Source: Tricholoma matsutake
Taxonomy: Eukaryota > Basidiomycota > Agaricomycetes > Agaricales > Tricholomataceae
Direction: 5' to 3'
Length of the DNA stretch: 64,000 bases
Assembly: GCA_026075535.2 (NCBI GenBank)
Contig: AP026542.1
Location: forward strand, 7,130,001 to 7,194,000
The translations under genes were made by a program, and so were the position numbers. Of the stretch, positions 32,601 through 44,302 are shown piece by piece (position 1 is the stretch's first letter; every line of letters begins with the position of its first letter). Below the pieces are notes generated by a model. That model made no database searches. It saw only the letters and a program-made list of their open reading frames with translations, and was not told the DNA's origin.

Positions 32601-34254
32601 TATCCCGACGTGCAGACCATGGGGATGGCAGCGGTGACAACCAAAACATTGTGCTGTTGCAGCCAGACCTGTTCACCATTCGGGCACTGGAAGGCATCGC
32701 ACCCCAGGGCGAGGAGCAGGACATCCTACGTGACATTCATCGCGCAAACCGTAGCGGTTTACATCAGGATGTTGTTGCCCAAGCTGTTAAAGAACTGAGG
32801 AAGGGATCGACCCTTTCCTTACATGTGGCAGAGTGGGCTGAAAAGGAGGACTTGTTGTATTTCAGGGATCACATCTATGTTCCCAATGACCCAGACCTTT
32901 GCCGGCGCATCATATCCCAACACCATGACTCACAGATTGCTGGCCACCCTGGACGCTGGAAGACCTTGGAGCTCACCTCATGGAACTATTGGTGGCCACA
33001 AATGTCATGGCTCATTGGTCAGTATTGTCGCACTTGTGACCTTTGCTTATGCACCAAGGTTCCTCATTGCAAGCCTATTGGTGAGCTACATCCTCTTCCT
33101 GTTCCAGAGAGTCATTGGGATGTCATCAGCGTCGACTTTGTGGTGGAATTGCCAGAGTCAAACAGGTTCGATGCGGTGATGTGCACAGTTGACTCAGTGG
33201 GAAAACGCGCTCACTTCATTCCCACTCACACCACTGTCAGTGCCCTAGGTGCCGCTCGACTCTACCTCCACCACGTGTGGAAATTACATGGACTTCCTGG
33301 TGCCTTCCTCTCGGATCGTGGCCCTCAGTTCATGGCAGAGTTCACTCGTGAGCTGTACCGACTCCTGGGGATCAAACCCCTCACTTCAACCACTTATCAC
33401 CCACAAACTGATGGCCAGATGGAGCGAGTCAACCAGGAACTGGAGCAGTACATCCGCCTCTTTGTCAATGAATGCCAGGACAATTGGGATGATCTCCTTC
33501 CTTTGGCCGAGTTCGGATACAACAACCATGTCCATGCTTCCACTCAACAGACCCCTTTCCTCTTAGACACTGGACGACATCCACGCATGGGATTTGCACC
33601 TCGCCAAACTCCCTCACACATCGAGACGGTGAATGAGTTCACAGAACGCATGAGGGATAGCTTGGAGGAGGCAAGGGCAGCTTTAGCAAAGGTGAAGGAC
33701 GACATGGCACAATTTTACAACCAACGCCACTCCCCAACCCCTCAGTACAAGGTTGGTGATCGAGTTTATCTTGACTCCAGTGACGTCTCCACTACACGTC
33801 CATCCAAGAAACTTGCTCATCGCTTCTTGGGACCTTTCCCCATTGTCAAGTGCATTGGAATGCATGCCTATTGTCTACGCCTCCCAGCCTCCATGTCCAG
33901 ACTCCATCCCATCTTCCATGTTGTCAAATTGCTTCCAGCTCCCCCAGATCCATTCCTGGGACGCCATTCACACCCACCACCACCACCTACAGTGATCAAG
34001 GGAGAACCCCAATATGAAGTCGAGTCAATCTTGGACAGCCGTTTGCGTTGAGGAAAACTCCAGTATTTGGTACATTGGAAGGGTTATGGGTATGAGGAGA
34101 ACTCATGGGTCGAAGAGTCTGACGTAAATGCCCCTCGGTTAATCAAGGAATTCCACCGACGGCACACTGCTGCACCGCGTCGCATTCAAGTCATGGACTT
34201 TGGTCGTATGCAATTTCGAATGCATTGGGGCGATGCATCTTAGAGAGGGGGTGA
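32601..34254 (+). pseudogene. Integrase with chromodomain, Gypsy A2
   Basis: Open frame 32450-34051. Zinc finger HHDSQIAGH...CRTCDLC (about 32921-33040). All three catalytic blocks are intact: ISVDFVVEL (33126), LSDRGPQF (33308) and QTDGQMERVNQEL (33400). The GPF tail LAHRFLGPFPIVK follows. A chromodomain (YEVESILDSRLR, stop, GKLQYLVHWKGYGYEENSWV) is cut by one TGA at 34051 where A3 keeps CGA. The enzyme part is the best-preserved integrase in the window. Confidence 0.92.
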
Positions 34255-34680
34255 TGTAAGGGGACTAGGGGGGTGCCCTGTGTGTTTTTTCTATTTTTTA
34301 TGTTCATCCTATATTTTTCCCCACCTCATTTCCTTCTATTCTTCATTTTCTATGATTTTTCTGGATTTTACTACTAATTTTCCCTTGCTATCATGTTTGT
34401 ACATGTTGACACTTTTATATTTAGAGGTGGAGTACCCCTTCCGACACATACCCCTTGGTATGATGTCATTCGGCAGCCTTGATCCGCCTATCTCCGCCTT
34501 TTTCTATTTTTAGGTTATATTTGATTTTTGTTGTCTTCACATATACTGGGCATCAGCAAGGGGATCCTTAGAGTTTTCTCTTCGGATTTCCCTTTGCTAG
34601 GTGTGTCCCCAATGCCTGTATTATGTAGTATAATTTTAACTTCGGATTTCCCTTTGCTAGAGGCTTAGGTTGCCCTTATA
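34255..34680 (+). repeat. 3' LTR of Gypsy A2
   Basis: 426 bp, followed by TTGAC. Confidence 0.95.
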
Positions 34681-35120
34681 TTGACCATGAACATTCAGAC
34701 CGTCTCACAACCTTCCTCTGACTCATCGCAAACATCATCGATTGCCTCATCGGCAGTTCTGGTGGTTTTCCTGGGTTGAGCATCATCATTTTTGGAGCCC
34801 ACCACGAGGGTTTCTGAATCATTTCATCGTTGGACCAACCTTGACTTCCTCGGCTTAGGCCAACACAAGCGAGAACCCTTCATATCAATACTCGCCACGC
34901 CTTCAAATCTCTCAAACTATCGGGAGACATTCTAATTCCAGTTTCCGAAGCAGAATCTACTCATTGTAGACTATTTCCTTCACCTATATCATCGCCCTCC
35001 ACATCATCATCTACTTCTTTGTCGTCATCATCGACCTCTTCATTTATCCTTCCAACAACTTCGACACCTCTACCATCTATTACACAAGTCTTAACCCCTA
35101 CCCCTAGAGTCATCACATTC

Positions 35121-36887
35121 ATGACTACCCAAACTGCGATGCCAGCTCGTGGGCACTCGACTGCTCCAAAATTCGACCCGACTCAGCCTTGAGAGCTTCA
35201 ACCATACTTCGAAGAGCTTGAACTGTTATTCCTGACCTGTGGCATTACTGAATCGAATCTAATGAAGAAACACGCTTGTCGCTACCTCAACATCGACTCT
35301 TCAGAACTCTGGGAATCGCTTCCAGAGTATCAACCCGGCACATCATTCAACAAATTTAGAACAGCAGTACACAAACTCTATCCCGGCTCAGAAGATGATC
35401 ACAAGTGGAGCATATCGGATATGGACAAATTAGTGGGAGAACAGCTACACATTTGGATATTTGACACGAGCAATCTAGGAATGTATTATTGTGCATTCTA
35501 CAACATTACTCACTTTTTGCGAGCAAAGAATAGGATCTCAGAAGCCGAGCAAAGCAGAGCTTATGTTCGAGGATTCCAACCCGGCTTATGGACTCGAATC
35601 GCTCGATGACTCGAACTCAAATTCCCCAACCATTATCCCGATGATCTGTATCCACTCAACAATATTCACGATGTGGCAAAATTTGTTCTAGCAGGCTCTA
35701 ACACATTGAACTCAGTAATCCACCAATCGACCTCTTCATTGCACTCAACATCGAACATCGGAAATATGGGCACCTCGTCACCTGGAACTATTACGATTAA
35801 AACCGAAGATCTAAATGCGATGTTCAAACGATTTGCTAGCACCATCGCTACACATATCGCAGGTACTAAAAATCCTCGCACTAATTTGGCAGACTGACAG
35901 GTGCACATTGATGCACTCATTTGCATATTTTGCAGTTTATTGGGACACTTTATTCCTGACTGTATGGTTTGTCAGTCGTACTTGAATGAAGGGAAGTGTA
36001 AGCGAAACGCATAAAGAAAGATTGTACTTCCAAATGGACAATTCACCCCTTGAAGTATCCCTGGCAGGTTTATCAAGGAACGGATCGATGAATGGTGGAA
36101 ACGCAACCCAGACGCAACCCCAGCAGCCACACTTTTATTCAGCATCGCAGCATCGGCACCTTCGACTTCAACTAGTTCAACCTCGGCTGCGATCACTTCG
36201 ATAACAGAGTCAGATGCCATTTCTATATCGGGATTGGAGATGAAAGGCATTTATCATAACTCGACGTTGACAGCTGACTCCGAAGATAGAATAGTGGCTC
36301 TCGAGCGCGAAATATTTGCGCTTCAAAGTGGTCGACCATTTTCGCGTCCAAACAAAGAGGTTCGAAATTCGGTTCCAGCCACGACAACCCCTGTCCCTGC
36401 ATCATCAACATCTACTGCTCCAGTCCCACCACCCTCAACATCTTCATCAACAACGGTCAACCCTTCGACTTCAACTACCGCTCCAACATCAACATTGACC
36501 ACTTCGCCATCGACCACCATACCCCCAACACAAACCTCGGTACACCCATACGCGTCGGTCAGGGAGAACACCTATCTGCCACCACATGAAAGGAACTTTG
36601 CTGGTGCATCGAAGGGTAAGGAAAAAGATGGACCATCGTATGCGACACAGGCACCGGTACAGAACGAGAAAATCGTGCACAATATATTTGCATGCTCGAT
36701 GAAGATGCTGATTGTCATGCTGACATCTGAAGAATTACTCTTGCTTTCACCCGAGGTTCAAACAAAATGGAGAGAACAGGTCACACCAAAACAAGTCCCA
36801 CAATCCGGAAACAATGCAACGAACCTGTTTAGTCCCAACATGATCATTGTGCCTGACCCATACGAGACCTACATTAGCAGTCTCTGA
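35121..36887 (+). pseudogene. Gag of Gypsy H
   Basis: ATG at 35121 (MTTQTAMPARGHST); TGA near 35191 where an Arg is expected; gag core KKHACRYLNIDSSELWESLPEY (35262 on). Stops at 35607 and 35896 precede a knuckle CIFCSLLGHFIPDC (about 35929-35970). The last part (36234-36887) has a short leucine-heptad segment (EDRIVALEREIFAL), a Thr/Ser/Pro-rich low-complexity stretch and a conserved-looking C-terminus. Confidence 0.8.
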
Positions 36888-37367
36888 CCCGGTGAAATCC
36901 CTCAGCCTTTCATCGTCGCTAAAGAAACTTCATCGATTAGATCAGTTATTATGGATGTCCATGGTAACAACCAGGTAGAAAGCATCGTCGATCCCGGTTC
37001 CTCGATCATATCGATGGCTGAAGATGTTTGCCACAAACTCGGTCTAGCATATGACTCCTCGATTAGGCTTCCGATGCAGTCTGCCAATGGGACTGTGGAC
37101 AAAACACTTGGTTTAGCACGCAACGTGCCCTGCGATCTCGGTGGAATCACCCTATACATACAGATACATATTATTCGGGACCCAGCTTACGATATTCTAC
37201 TCGGACAACCTTTCGACATCTTAACGGAAGGTGTCATTAGAAACTATCGGAACAAAGCACAAACCATCACGATATGCGATCTGAACTCAACTCGGACCGC
37301 TACTATTCCCTTGATACCTCGATTGCACCATCGTCGAAAAGCAGTTCGAGAGGATTTTCAGCATTAG
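36888..37367 (+). pseudogene. Protease of Gypsy H
   Basis: VESIVDPGSSIISMAEDVCHKLGL (about 36975-37050) holds the active Asp in DPGS, usual for this lineage. NGTVDKTLGLARNVPCDLG and YDILLGQPFDIL complete the fold. Preceded by a TGA at 36885 and ended by TAG at 37365. Confidence 0.82.
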
Positions 37368-37544
37368 AGAATGAAATTTCAGAACAGTGCGCTTTCATTA
37401 TCTCATTCGACTCTTCTGACTCCTCTATATTTATAGTGCACTGCAAATATCCCCGAAATCGACTCCTCCGAAGAATTATCTGCGACACTTTCTGACTTAT
37501 ATTTATCTGCATGCAACGAGTTCCATGTTCCTCAAAACGCCTCG

Positions 37545-38672
37545 ATGGTGTTTATACCTATGCGAACTTCTTCATTGTATGTTTCCCCTTCCTCAGTTAT
37601 TTCTGACAATCCACAGTCTAGTTATTTATCAACGAAGAAAAAGTATAAACCAGTCGCACAGAAGGTCCATCCAATCATGGCCGGACTACCCAATCATTTT
37701 AGAATTATTCGACGCATCGAGGGCGATCCCCTCAAAGACATGCCTCCACTAAATCCCCATCCTCCGATATTCAAACCATCTCCTCGATATAACCTCAAAC
37801 GCAAAAACATCATTGATCAAAATCATCCAGGCGATTTCTTATGGCCTCAAGAATGAGACCTCATGCATGACTTCATTCGAAACCAGCAAGCAGGGTTCAC
37901 ATGGACCAAAAACAAATGAGGAAGGTTTCGACCTGATTTCTTCCCCCCTATTGAGTTCCCAGTCGTCCCTCATACCCCTTGGGTCGAATGCAATATCCCC
38001 ATACCGCCCAGTTTGTATGAACAGATTTGCGAGATGCTGAAAAAGAAGATCAAAGCAGGAGTCTACGAGTCGTCGAACTCGTCATACCAATCACGATGGT
38101 TTTGTGTTGTGAAGAAAGACGCAAAATTGCTCCGAATAGTCCACAGCCTCGAGCTGTTAAACCAGGTTATGATTCAGCACTCAGGCATTGTCCCAATCCC
38201 CGAGCATTTAGCTGAACAGTTTGGAGGATGCGCTTGTGGTGGAATGTTGGATTTATATGTTGCATTTGATGAAAGGCTCGTATCTGAATCCTCTCGAGAT
38301 CTAACAACTTTCCAGACCCCATTTGGTGCACTTCGAATCGTCACCCTACCGATGGGTTGGACAAACTCAGTTCTGATCCTACACAACAATGTAACTTTCA
38401 TCCTACAACCCGAGGTCCCTCACATCACGATCCCTTATATCGATGACACACCAGTGAAGGGTCCAAAATCAGAATATCAAATGATCGGTGGGTCTTATGA
38501 AACGATCATCGACAACTCAGGCATTCGACGATTCGTGTGGGAGCATTTTGAGAACCTAAATTGCATCGTCCAGCGCATGAAGTATTGTGGTGGGACGTTC
38601 TCTGGACCAAAATTATTTGCTTGTGTCCCCAAGATAATCATTTTAGGTCATCGATGCAATATTCAAGGCTGA
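37545..38672 (+). pseudogene. Reverse transcriptase of Gypsy H
   Basis: Linker YKPVAQKVHPIMAGLP and NHPGDFLWP, stops at 37854 and 37917, then RWFCVVKKDAKLLRIVHSLE, TTFQTPFGALRIVTLPMGW and an intact catalytic YIDD (about 38436-38447), TVKGP after it. FVWEHFENLNCIVQRMKYCGGTFSG is typical of the family. TGA at 38670. Confidence 0.85.
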
Positions 38673-39538
38673 ATGGCTGACCCGACACGTATCGATAAGA
38701 TCCAGAAATGGGGTCCGTGTCGTATGCTCACAGAAGTTAAGGCGTTCTTAGGAACGATTGGAGTTTGTCAAATTTTCATCCAGAGTTTCGGACATCGAGC
38801 AGCTGCGCTAATCAATCTTACTCAAAAAGATGTGCCCTTCAAATTCAGCCCATCTCAGGTAGCAGCACAAGAAGATCTCAAGCATGCGCTCCTAAACTCA
38901 CCAGCGATTCGAGCCATCAACTATACCTCGAACGCCCTAGTAATCCTCGCAGTCGACACATTGAGCATCGCCATCGGCTATTTCCTAATGCAATGCAACC
39001 ATGATAACCCTCAAAAGCGATACTACAGTCAATTCGGCCTGATCATGCTCAATGACTGCGAATCCTGGTTTTCGCAACTGAAACTCGAACTTTATGGTCT
39101 ATATCGAGCCCTTGGGGCCCTTTGTTTATACTTGATAGGGGTACGAAACCTTATCGTTGAGGTCGATGCGAGGTATATCAAAGGCATGCTCTCAAATCCC
39201 GATATTGCACCTAGCGCTAGCATAAACCGATGGATAGTTTCCATTCTAATGTTCCACTTCACGCTAGTTCATGTCGCAGGTATGTACCATGGGCCGGATG
39301 GCCTTTCACGACGTCCTCGACAAACCAAAGATGACGATGTTGAAGTAGAAGAAGAATTTGGCAACTGGATTGACAAACTACACGGTTTCATTCACCAAAT
39401 CAACCCAATCTCGATTCGACCTTTCCTCTCTCACACGACTTATCCCACTTTCACCCAAGCTTTGGATTTCAGTAAGGGGGAGGACATTTCATACGAAGAC
39501 ATACCTAGATCGGACAAATCAAAGAAAGAAGACAAATG
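38673..39538 (+). pseudogene. RNase H region of Gypsy H
   Basis: 288 codons: GPCRMLTEVKAFLGTIG, AQEDLKHALLNSPAIR, ILAVDTLSIAIGYFL (first catalytic Asp), LELYGLYRALGAL (Glu), VEVDARYIKGML (Asp) and HGPDGLSRRP. These are the three acidic positions expected of RNase H. Confidence 0.82.
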
Positions 39539-40900
39539 ATTACTGCTTGTTCATCAATGGTTAGACAATATGGTGCGACCCCCACATCTATCAGACACAG
39601 AGTACACTACCTTCGTGTGATATTGCACCGAGTTCTTCATAGATTCCGGCAAACTATGGCGAAAAGATCGTCACGGCGAACACAAGATCATCGCAATTCC
39701 AGAGCATCGCATCGATATTATCCAGTCATTGCATGACCATATCAGCCACAAAATGAGCTTCGCCACGAAGTCTCACATCGCACTACGATTCTGGTGGCCC
39801 AACCTGAAAGCCGATATCGCATGGTACATCCAAACATGCCACTACTGTCAGTTGCGACAAACTCGAAATCTTCTTATTCCACCAATCGTCGCCACACCCA
39901 CTCCTCTATTCAGAAAAGTCTACATTGACACAATGCACATGCCGCCTTCTGGCGGATATCACTATATAGTACAAGGTCGATGTTCGATATCGTACTGGCC
40001 GGAGTTCAGGATGCTTTGCAATGAAACAGTAAAGACCATCGGCAATTGGATCTTCGAAGAAATCATTTGTTGTTGGGGCTCGCTTTATGAGATCATTACT
40101 GACAACAGCGCAGCATTCCTTTCTGCTCTCAAGTATTTGTCGAAGCGATATCATATCAATCATATTCAGATAAGTGGGTACAATTCTCGTGCCAATGGCC
40201 TCGTCGAATGAGCCCACTTTGATGTACGACAATCACTCTACAAGGCCATTGATGGTGATCAAACTCGATGGTCGGTTGGGACCTACTCGGTCTTTTGGGC
40301 AGAACAGGTAACAGTTCGAAAACAAATGGGCTGTTCGCCCTATTTTGCGATCACAGGTTCTCATCCACTCATCCCTCTCGACATATCAGAAGCGACATAT
40401 CTACAATCACCACCCGATTCGATACTCTCCTCCACCGATCTCATCGCCCGACGTGCTATCGCACTACAGAAACGGTCGACCGATCTCGAAGTACTCTACT
40501 CTAGAGTCTACACCGCTCGACAAGAAGCTGCAAAACGCTTCGAAGAGGTTCACAAGTGAACAATTCGAGACTACAATTTCGAAAAAGGTGACCTCATACT
40601 CATGCGAAACACACAGATCGAGAAAGCTCTTAATCGAAAAATGCAAGCTCGATATCTGGGCCCACTCATAGTCATCGCATGAAACTATGGTGGTGCTTAT
40701 ATTCTTTGCAAGCTCGACGGATCAGTTCTTCATCGACCAGTAGCAGCTTTCCAAATTCTACCCTATCTAGCACAGAAATCAATTCCCCTTCCTCCAAACT
40801 TCTTCAATATCAATGATGGTCAGCTCGAACAACTTTGAACAACATTGGACGTCAATGGAGACATCGATGAGGGCATTCCTGACCTTGACGAAGACAAATA
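39539..40900 (+). pseudogene. Integrase of Gypsy H
   Basis: Zinc finger SLHDHISHK...CHYCQLRQ (about 39728-39860). Core: VYIDTMHMP (first Asp, 39920), ITDNSAAFLSAL (second Asp, 40096), NSRANGLVE (Glu, 40207), followed by a TGA where an Arg is usual. C-terminal GDLILMRNTQIEKAL and ARYLGPLIV follow after another TGA. Catalytic triad intact, frame broken. Confidence 0.85.
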
Positions 40901-41224
40901 AACCATTTTTCTTTTCTTTTTCTACTTGCGATATTGAAACAAACTCTCGATTTTATAACAGTGTACTATTACAAGTCGCGATATCGTTCAAAATGTGTTC
41001 GCGCAAGCTCGACGGGGTTTTTCAGCCATGAAGGAGTTCTGAGCCTTTCCCCTATGTCTCGTTTTGATGAATTGTCCATCTTACTTTCTTTTTCTCTCTT
41101 TCCTATGTTTCTTTGCATATATCTTACATTTCCTGGCTTTGATCACACATGATATTTCTCATTTCAACCTTATCTCGCTCAGACACACAAAAAATGATAA
41201 AATTAAAATGATAAAAACAGAATT

Positions 41225-41461
41225 CTACTTGGATTCCTCCCACTTCCTCTCCAACACCTCTATTTCCTCCATCAACACTTCCACTTCCAACTTCTTGTGC
41301 ACCAGCACTTCTGCAAGATATCGATGATGGAGTCTTGCTGCATCTGACTGCATCATTTTGTCCTCCACCGCCATTGATGCTTCCTTGACCATACCCATGA
41401 CCTCAGGTTCGACTTCTCGTGCTTTCCCTTTCCCCTTTCCCTTCCCCTTCTCCTTCTCAGC
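41225..41461 (-). CDS. Short Lys/Glu-rich coiled-coil protein
   Basis: ATG at 41461: MAEKEKGKGKGKGK, then a helical, heptad-like stretch ending VEVLMEEIEVLERKWEES. Unrecognised. Its place just 3' of H on the opposite strand suggests a gene fragment carried by or next to a transposon. Composition alone could produce this ORF. Confidence 0.3.
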   Translation of the reverse strand, partial: AEKEKGKGKGKGKAREVEPEVMGMVKEASMAVEDKMMQSDAARLHHRYLAEVLVHKKLEVEVLMEEIEVLERKWEESK

Positions 41462-41482
41462 CATCTTCAGCTTTGCCTTCAC

Positions 41483-41967
41483 CGTTCATTTTGGGCGCTC
41501 GTCGAGTTTCGAGGGCCCGGCCTCCGCATTTTGGATGGGCTGGATAGCCCGAATGCATATGGCTAAGGAATCATACAGATTAGCAATCGTACTTGTGGAT
41601 CAAAAAGGATCACTTACTACGTCTAGGAGTTGACACCTCCATCGACTCCTCAGTACCCTTTGTAGCTCATTTAGAGCCCACCGTCTTCCTTGATTTGCCT
41701 CGATGGAGTCCTCACCTCGATACTCCCTCCCAGTAGCACCCCTGCAGCCCCTGAGTGCATTTCTTGCACTTTGGGGTGCCCTCCTCGATGACACATTCTG
41801 GAGCCGTTTTCAGCCCGGCGCAATGATCACACTAAAGCAATATTGGGAGCGTGATTAGCATGAATGATATCGAAAGGAAACAACTACTTACCGGCCCATG
41901 GAAGGTGATCAGATCACCCTCCTCCAATCACACCTGCTTTGCGACCACAGGTTCTTCATCCAACTCA
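41483..41967. other. Gap between H and the direct repeat
   Basis: No ORF with recognisable domains on either strand; moderately rich in TCGA words. Confidence 0.35.
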
Positions 41968-42418
41968 TTGTATACAGTTCTAAGCATCTGATCAACTTTC
42001 TAAAACAATCTAAGTCTCTGTGGGTTTTCTCGATCGATGAGAAACCTCTGCAATCGTCGCGTCCTCGATCCTCTTGTCATTAGTTCTAGCAACCCTTCCA
42101 ACACTTCATAGTGGTTTGCCGCACCCTTCGTATACTATCGACCTATCGAAAGGTCCGCAGAATTCACATATCGACCATTGACAATAAACTCATTCACTGT
42201 CGATCTCATCGATCGCCCTCGATATTGATCAATACTCGATTGGACCATGCCAAACGCCTTTGTCTCTCATAACACTACCTTCACGACTAGTGTTAACTAG
42301 TAATCTTCTCATAGGTTTGACCACAAACATTCGGAACGTCTCACAACCTTCCTCTGACTCATCACAAACATCATTGATTGCCTCATCGGCAGTTCTGGTG
42401 GTTTTCCCGGGTTGAGCA
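41968..42418 (+). repeat. Direct repeat, right copy with A2 empty site
   Basis: Pairs with 28262-28633 plus 34681-34790. Uninterrupted at 42312-42320, where the other copy carries Gypsy A2, so it shows the pre-insertion sequence. Confidence 0.75.
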
Positions 42419-42722
42419 TCATCATTGGCCCTCTCAATGGTCTCACCACCATCCAATCTGTCATCATCTGACTCTTTGCTCCCCTCATCATTACCCTCAA
42501 CAGCTGTTGCAATATCAGCCAGCTCCATCTCAATGTCTTCATCAACCATAATCTTAGCAGGTGCAGTATGATGATGATCTGGCACCACATTGAGCAGACA
42601 TCCAACCAAAGACCACAGATGCAGTGCAAGATGTTGGATCTTCTGTCCTAACTCAGCAATGGAGAAGCCTTCAAGTTGACTTAAGCCTGTATGGCTGCCA
42701 TCAAAATGAAGCCCACTTTGCT
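42310..42722 (-). pseudogene. DUF6589-like protein, N-terminal half of the split
   Basis: Minus strand: LHFDGSHTGLSQLEGFSIAE then LHLWSLVGCLLN and a long acidic linker (DDRLDGGETIERANDDAQ, DESEEGCETF). An [A]P.LW.LLG motif followed by an acidic linker is how I remember the segment upstream of the part found at 27332. Cut at 42722 by Gypsy A3. The last 110 bp are duplicated at 34681-34790. Confidence 0.5.
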
Positions 42723-44300
42723 TCAAGAGACTTGGATGATGATAATGAGGAGCCAGAGGAAGTGGAGGAAGGTGATCGGATTTTCTATACTGTGATTCAT
42801 CCATTGCATGAGGTGTGTGCTACATCAAACATATCCCAACACCTCACCGAGGCCTTCCACAAAAACAATGCTGCTAAATCCTCTACTAATTCCTTCCTTC
42901 CTCATCTCCATGAGTTTGGGGACATGTTCTCCAAGGAATCGTTTGACTCTCTCCCTGTGTGCAAGCCATGGGATCACATGATCAAACTCACCCCCAGTGC
43001 AGCCCCTTCATCCTGCAAGGTCTATCCTCTGTCTCCTGAAGAACAGCAACAGCTTGACCAGCTCATTGATGAGCACCTGGCCTCTGGACATATTCAACCA
43101 TCAAAGTCACCCATGGCCTCTCCCTTTTTCTTTGTCAAGAAGAAGGATGGCTCCCTTCGACCAGTTCAAGACTACAGAAGGCTCAACAACATCATGATCA
43201 AAAATTGCTACCCATTACCTCTCATCTCTGAACTTGTGAACCAGCTCCATGGAGCCTGATACTTCACCAAGCTCAACGTCTGCTGGGGCTACAATAATGT
43301 GAGGATAAAGGAGGGAGATGAGTGGAAGGCAGCCTTTCATACCAACTGTGGTCTTTTTGAACTGCTCATCATGTTCTTTGGCCTTACTAATAGTCCTGCC
43401 ACCTTTCAGACCATGATGAACGACATATTCCATGACCTCATCCTCAAAGGTGTTGTTTGTATCTATCTCAATGACATCCTCATCTTCACTTGCATGGTTG
43501 AAGAGCACCGTCGCATCACGTGCCTCATCCTAGAATGGCTTCAACGGTACAAACTCTACCTTCGTCAGGACAAGTGCAAGTTTGAGAAGACGAAGATCAA
43601 GTACCTTAGCCTGATTATCTCAGAGGGTCAGGTGGAGATGGATCCTATCAAGGTGAATGGGGTCATGGCTTGGCCAATGCCCACAAACAAGAAAGAGGTG
43701 CAGTCTTTCCTGGGCTTCATCAATTTCTATCAGCGTTTTATCAAGGATTTCTCACATCATGCATGACCACTGTTTGACTTGACAGGAAAGAAGGCATGGA
43801 GGTGGGATAATGCACAACAGGAGGTGTTTGAAAAGCTTAAGGAGATGGTCACTTCTGCTCCCATTCTTACCTTTGCTGATGATTCACGTCCTTTTTGTGT
43901 AGAAGCCGACAGTTCTGACTTTGTGATGGGCGCCGTGTTGTCTCAGCAGTCTCCAGAGGACCAGAAGTGGCATCCTGTTGCATTCTACTCCAAAAGCTTT
44001 AGTGCTGTAGAGCAAAACTATGAGATCCATGACAAGGAGATGTTGGCAATAATGTGTGTGCTTGAGGAGTGGCGACACTTCTTGAGGGTGCCCAACACAA
44101 GGTGGAAATTTGGACAGATCACAAGAATCTCAAGTACTTTATGATGGCCAAGAAATTGAACCATCGTCAAGCTTGTTGGTCCCTGTATCTCTCCAGGTTC
44201 GACTTCTCCTTGCACCACCATCCGGGTCGCAGCGTGGGGAAGACTGATGCCCTCTCCTGACATGCAGACCATGGGGATGGCAGCGATGACAATCAAGACA
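42722..44300 (+). pseudogene. RT and RNase H of Gypsy A3
   Basis: Colinear with A2. TGA at 43257; catalytic block YLND (about 43468-43479), the first Asp replaced, unlike A2 where the second is. TGA at 43764, a frame change near 44095, TGA at 44259. RNase H has ADSSDFVMGAVLS. Confidence 0.88.
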
Positions 44301-44302
44301 TT

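Larger units (their letters stand above)
28634..34680 (+). mobile_element. Ty3/Gypsy chromovirus A2, full length
   Basis: 6047 bp, LTRs of 426 bp each (28634-29059, 34255-34680), TSD TTGAC. All domains are present in the order gag, protease, RT, RNase H, integrase, chromodomain. Polypurine tract AGAGAGGGGGTGA. Best reference copy for the A family in this window. Confidence 0.96.
34791..40900 (+). mobile_element. Gypsy-type retroelement H, coding body
   Basis: Order gag, protease, RT, RNase H, integrase, of the basidiomycete lineage whose protease reads DPGS and whose RNase H ends HGPDGLSRR. TTTTTGGAGCCCACC at 34788-34802 could be the primer-binding site. Termini are not settled (see the direct repeat at 28262 and 41968). 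Broken by many TGA stops at former CGA codons. Confidence 0.8.

Noticed and set aside
34255..34513. Short protein frames inside A LTRs
   Set aside because: They lie wholly in LTR sequence and are read from T-rich DNA in every copy.
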